A stretch of DNA of 64,000 bases from Marinifilum breve (GTDB taxonomy: Bacteria; Bacteroidota; Bacteroidia; Bacteroidales; Marinifilaceae), in contig NZ_QFLI01000003.1 of the NCBI RefSeq assembly GCF_003202155.1, positions 186,001 through 250,000 on the forward strand, given 5' to 3'. The notes under the pieces were generated by a model. That model searched no databases. It worked only from the letters and a program-made list of their open reading frames with translations, and was not told where the DNA came from. Shown one piece after another: positions 61,840 to 64,000 of the stretch; within the stretch, counting starts at the first letter, position 1, and each line of letters opens with the position of its first letter. Both the position numbers and the translations under genes were made by a program.

Positions 61840-64000
61840 TTATTTTACGATGTTCATTTCATCAAGCAAATAACCTGCTCCAGCAAATTTATCTACAATA
61901 AACAGAACATATCTGATATCAAGAGATACATTTCTACAAATCTCAGGATCGTACATTAAATCCGACATCACACCTTCCCATGCACGGTCAAAATTCAATC
62001 CAATTAACTCTCCATTTGCATTTAAAACCGGACTACCTGAGTTACCTCCAGTAGTGTGATTGGTAGCTGCAAAACAAACTGGCATTTCACCTTTGGCATT
62101 CACATAATCACCAAAATCTTTTGAATCATAAAGATCTCTTAATTTTTGAGGTACATCGTAATCAAAAATTTCAGGATTATCTTTCTCGATGATTCCTTCC
62201 AATGTTGTATAGTGAGCGTAGGTTACAGCATTTCTTGGTTTATAACCAGATACTTTACCATAGTGAACTCTGAAAGTTGAATTTGCATCTGGGTAGAATA
62301 CCTTTTCTGGTTGCATTTTCATTAAGCCCGCCATATAAGTACGTTGTAGCTTATCAATCTGATCCATGATTTTATTGTAATCAGGAGCTATTTTTGAGCC
62401 ATAGAAAAATGAGATACTATTTGACAATACAAACAATGGATCCTTGCCTAATTTCTTAGCTTGAGAAACTTTATAATTATCAATGAACTGATCTAGCTTA
62501 GTTTGACTAGCAAATATCGATTTTGCGAATGCTTTTTCTGCAAACATTTCAAAATCTCCTTTGTACTTTTTCTTGATATTCTTTATCTCCTCAGGTAAAA
62601 ACTCATCAGATAAATTGTCGCTATACATTTTTAAAGTTGCTGCCAATAACTTCTTCTCCGTTGGCAGATTAAAATTCTTAAAGAATTTTGCGCTTTCCTT
62701 CTTCAGCTTATCTAATTCTGGTTGAACTTTGTCAGTATCTTCTTTCTTAAGATTCGATAATGTTTTAAAGCTTCCTGCTAACCCAACAGTTTCAGCTCCT
62801 CTAAATCCTGCTTCAATTGCATAATCTCTAGCCAAACTCAGTGGAGTTACTTGGTCGTAATAAGTTTTCATTTTAGCCAGGATACCCGCGTATTTCTTCT
62901 TCAACTCTGGAGTAGAATTTGCCCACTCTTCAAATCTCTTCTCAAGAGCTTCCTTCTTCTCAATCGCATTCAAACGATTCAATCCTTTAATTTCTCCTTG
63001 CCATCTTTTCCAGGAGTTGGCAACACCAGCATATTTAGCCGAATATTGAATTCTAACCATTGGCGAAGCATCCATATCCGCGCGCATCAAATCCAATTTC
63101 TTGGTTCTGATTTTAATTTTGTGAGGATTATCAACTTCCGTCATCATCTTTAATGCATAAGAAGTCAGGTATTCTGTTGTTGTTCCTGGATAACCAAAAA
63201 CCATTGTAAAATCATCTTGATTTACCCCTTTTAATGAAATTTTGAATGACTGTTTAGGTTGTAAAGGCACATTATCGTTCGAATATGACGCAGGCTTATT
63301 ATCTTTTCCTGCATAGATTCTGAACATCGAAAAATCGCCAGTGTGACGTGGCCACATCCAGTTATCAGTATCACCACCAAACTTACCAATTGCTGAAGGA
63401 GGAGCTCCTACCAAACGTACATCCTTAAAGATTTCGTATACAGCCATGAAATACTGGTTACCATTGAAGTATGCTTTCACACTTGCTCTGTAGTGAGTAT
63501 CTTTTTCAGCTTCTTCTACAATCGTTTTAATGTGTTTCTTTATTAGCTTTTGGCGATCAGATTCCTTCATATCATCAGTTACACCATCCAATACCTTTGT
63601 TGTAACATCAGCCATGCGAATTAAAAATGAAGCTGTAATTCCTTCATTAGCCAATTCCTCTTCACGACTCATGGCCCAGAAACCATCTTTCAAATAGTCA
63701 TGCTCAAGAGTTGAATGTGATTGAATTGCTCCGTACCCACAGTGATGATTTGTAATCATCAAACCTTGGTCTGAAACCAATTCTCCAGTACAAAAATGAC
63801 GGAAAGGTCTTCCCTCTCTTCCAAGTCCAACCACAGCATCTTTCAAACATGCCTGGTTAATGTCGTAAATATCTTCAGCAGTTAGCTTGAAACCAGCTTT
63901 CTGCATATCTTCAATATTATACTTTTTTAAAAGCATAGGAATCCACATTCCCTCATCTGCTTTCACAGTACTTCCTATAAGCAATAATGCTGACAATAGA
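61840..64000 (-). CDS. S46 dipeptidyl-peptidase, partial (DPP11-type)
   Basis: Periplasmic serine dipeptidyl-peptidase of family S46. The 5' end lies beyond the window edge; the visible 718+ residues begin in the signal peptide. Catalytic triad seen: His in TNHHCGYG, Asp in the DNWMWPRHTGDF segment and Ser in GGNSGSP. Eighteen residues after that Ser, an Arg occupies the position that in Porphyromonas DPP11 sets preference for Asp/Glu (Gly in DPP7). It should feed acidic dipeptides to the cell. Specificity is inference from that one residue. Confidence 0.88.
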   Translation of the reverse strand, partial: LLSALLLIGSTVKADEGMWIPMLLKKYNIEDMQKAGFKLTAEDIYDINQACLKDAVVGLGREGRPFRHFCTGELVSDQGLMITNHHCGYGAIQSHSTLEHDYLKDGFWAMSREEELANEGITASFLIRMADVTTKVLDGVTDDMKESDRQKLIKKHIKTIVEEAEKDTHYRASVKAYFNGNQYFMAVYEIFKDVRLVGAPPSAIGKFGGDTDNWMWPRHTGDFSMFRIYAGKDNKPASYSNDNVPLQPKQSFKISLKGVNQDDFTMVFGYPGTTTEYLTSYALKMMTEVDNPHKIKIRTKKLDLMRADMDASPMVRIQYSAKYAGVANSWKRWQGEIKGLNRLNAIEKKEALEKRFEEWANSTPELKKKYAGILAKMKTYYDQVTPLSLARDYAIEAGFRGAETVGLAGSFKTLSNLKKEDTDKVQPELDKLKKESAKFFKNFNLPTEKKLLAATLKMYSDNLSDEFLPEEIKNIKKKYKGDFEMFAEKAFAKSIFASQTKLDQFIDNYKVSQAKKLGKDPLFVLSNSISFFYGSKIAPDYNKIMDQIDKLQRTYMAGLMKMQPEKVFYPDANSTFRVHYGKVSGYKPRNAVTYAHYTTLEGIIEKDNPEIFDYDVPQKLRDLYDSKDFGDYVNAKGEMPVCFAATNHTTGGNSGSPVLNANGELIGLNFDRAWEGVMSDLMYDPEICRNVSLDIRYVLFIVDKFAGAGYLLDEMNIVK

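Overview
The window is AT-rich DNA from a member of the Bacteroidota, most likely a marine, anaerobic or facultatively anaerobic relative of the Marinifilaceae/Marinilabiliales (genus not resolvable by eye). Evidence: a SusC/SusD pair, paired M16 peptidases, an S46 dipeptidyl-peptidase, DUF4270 and DUF6261 proteins, propeller-type sensor kinases, and Bacteroidota-style promoters (TTTG, 18-19 bases, TAnnTTTG) before several genes. No rRNA, tRNA, phage, IS element or CRISPR array was found. Coding density is high and most operons end in a clear hairpin terminator.

Layout. 1-10 kb: an AddB-like nuclease, a NlpC/P60-like lipoprotein, 2-oxoglutarate dehydrogenase E1 and E2 (sucA, sucB), a degenerate M23-fold protein and a DUF6261 protein, followed by a cluster of TTCCCAA palindromes. 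10.6-20 kb: imidazolonepropionase (hutI), a YfcC-type carrier, and an orphan SusC-SusD-lipoprotein operon. 20-28 kb: a 56-residue two-cluster ferredoxin, zupT, nth, an ABC-F protein, a MATE exporter, yicC-gmk-nadD, and a probable small RNA on the minus strand. 28-40 kb: a catalytic/non-catalytic M16 peptidase pair, a four-subunit 2-oxoacid:ferredoxin oxidoreductase, an aminotransferase, a flavodoxin, an Mpv17-like membrane protein and an ADP-forming acyl-CoA synthetase.

40-61 kb is dominated by [FeFe]-hydrogenase biology. hydE (plus strand), a large propeller sensor kinase, a TM1266-type regulator and hydG lie together; hydF is not in the window. From 60.5 down to 52.2 kb a ten-gene minus-strand operon carries, in order, DRTGG protein, RsbW-like ATPase, a second hydrogenase-like protein, another DRTGG protein, a PHP phosphoesterase, another HATPase, a thioredoxin-like [2Fe-2S] ferredoxin, and the three subunits of an electron-bifurcating NADH/ferredoxin hydrogenase (HydB, HydA, HydC). 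The second hydrogenase-like protein keeps all four H-cluster cysteines but has phenylalanine where the proton-relay cysteine sits, so it looks like a H2 sensor controlling or tuning the catalytic enzyme. This is the best candidate for an under-described system here.

The metabolic genes fit together: 2-oxoacid:ferredoxin oxidoreductase makes reduced ferredoxin and acyl-CoA; the acyl-CoA synthetase turns the thioester into ATP; flavodoxin and ferredoxin carry electrons; and the bifurcating hydrogenase disposes of ferredoxin and NADH electrons as H2. A universal stress protein and a partial S46 peptidase close the window. Other points to check are a ~21-base-period degenerate repeat array before the sensor kinase (41416-41710), a perfect-arm inverted repeat before hydG, and a four-cysteine tail on SucA.
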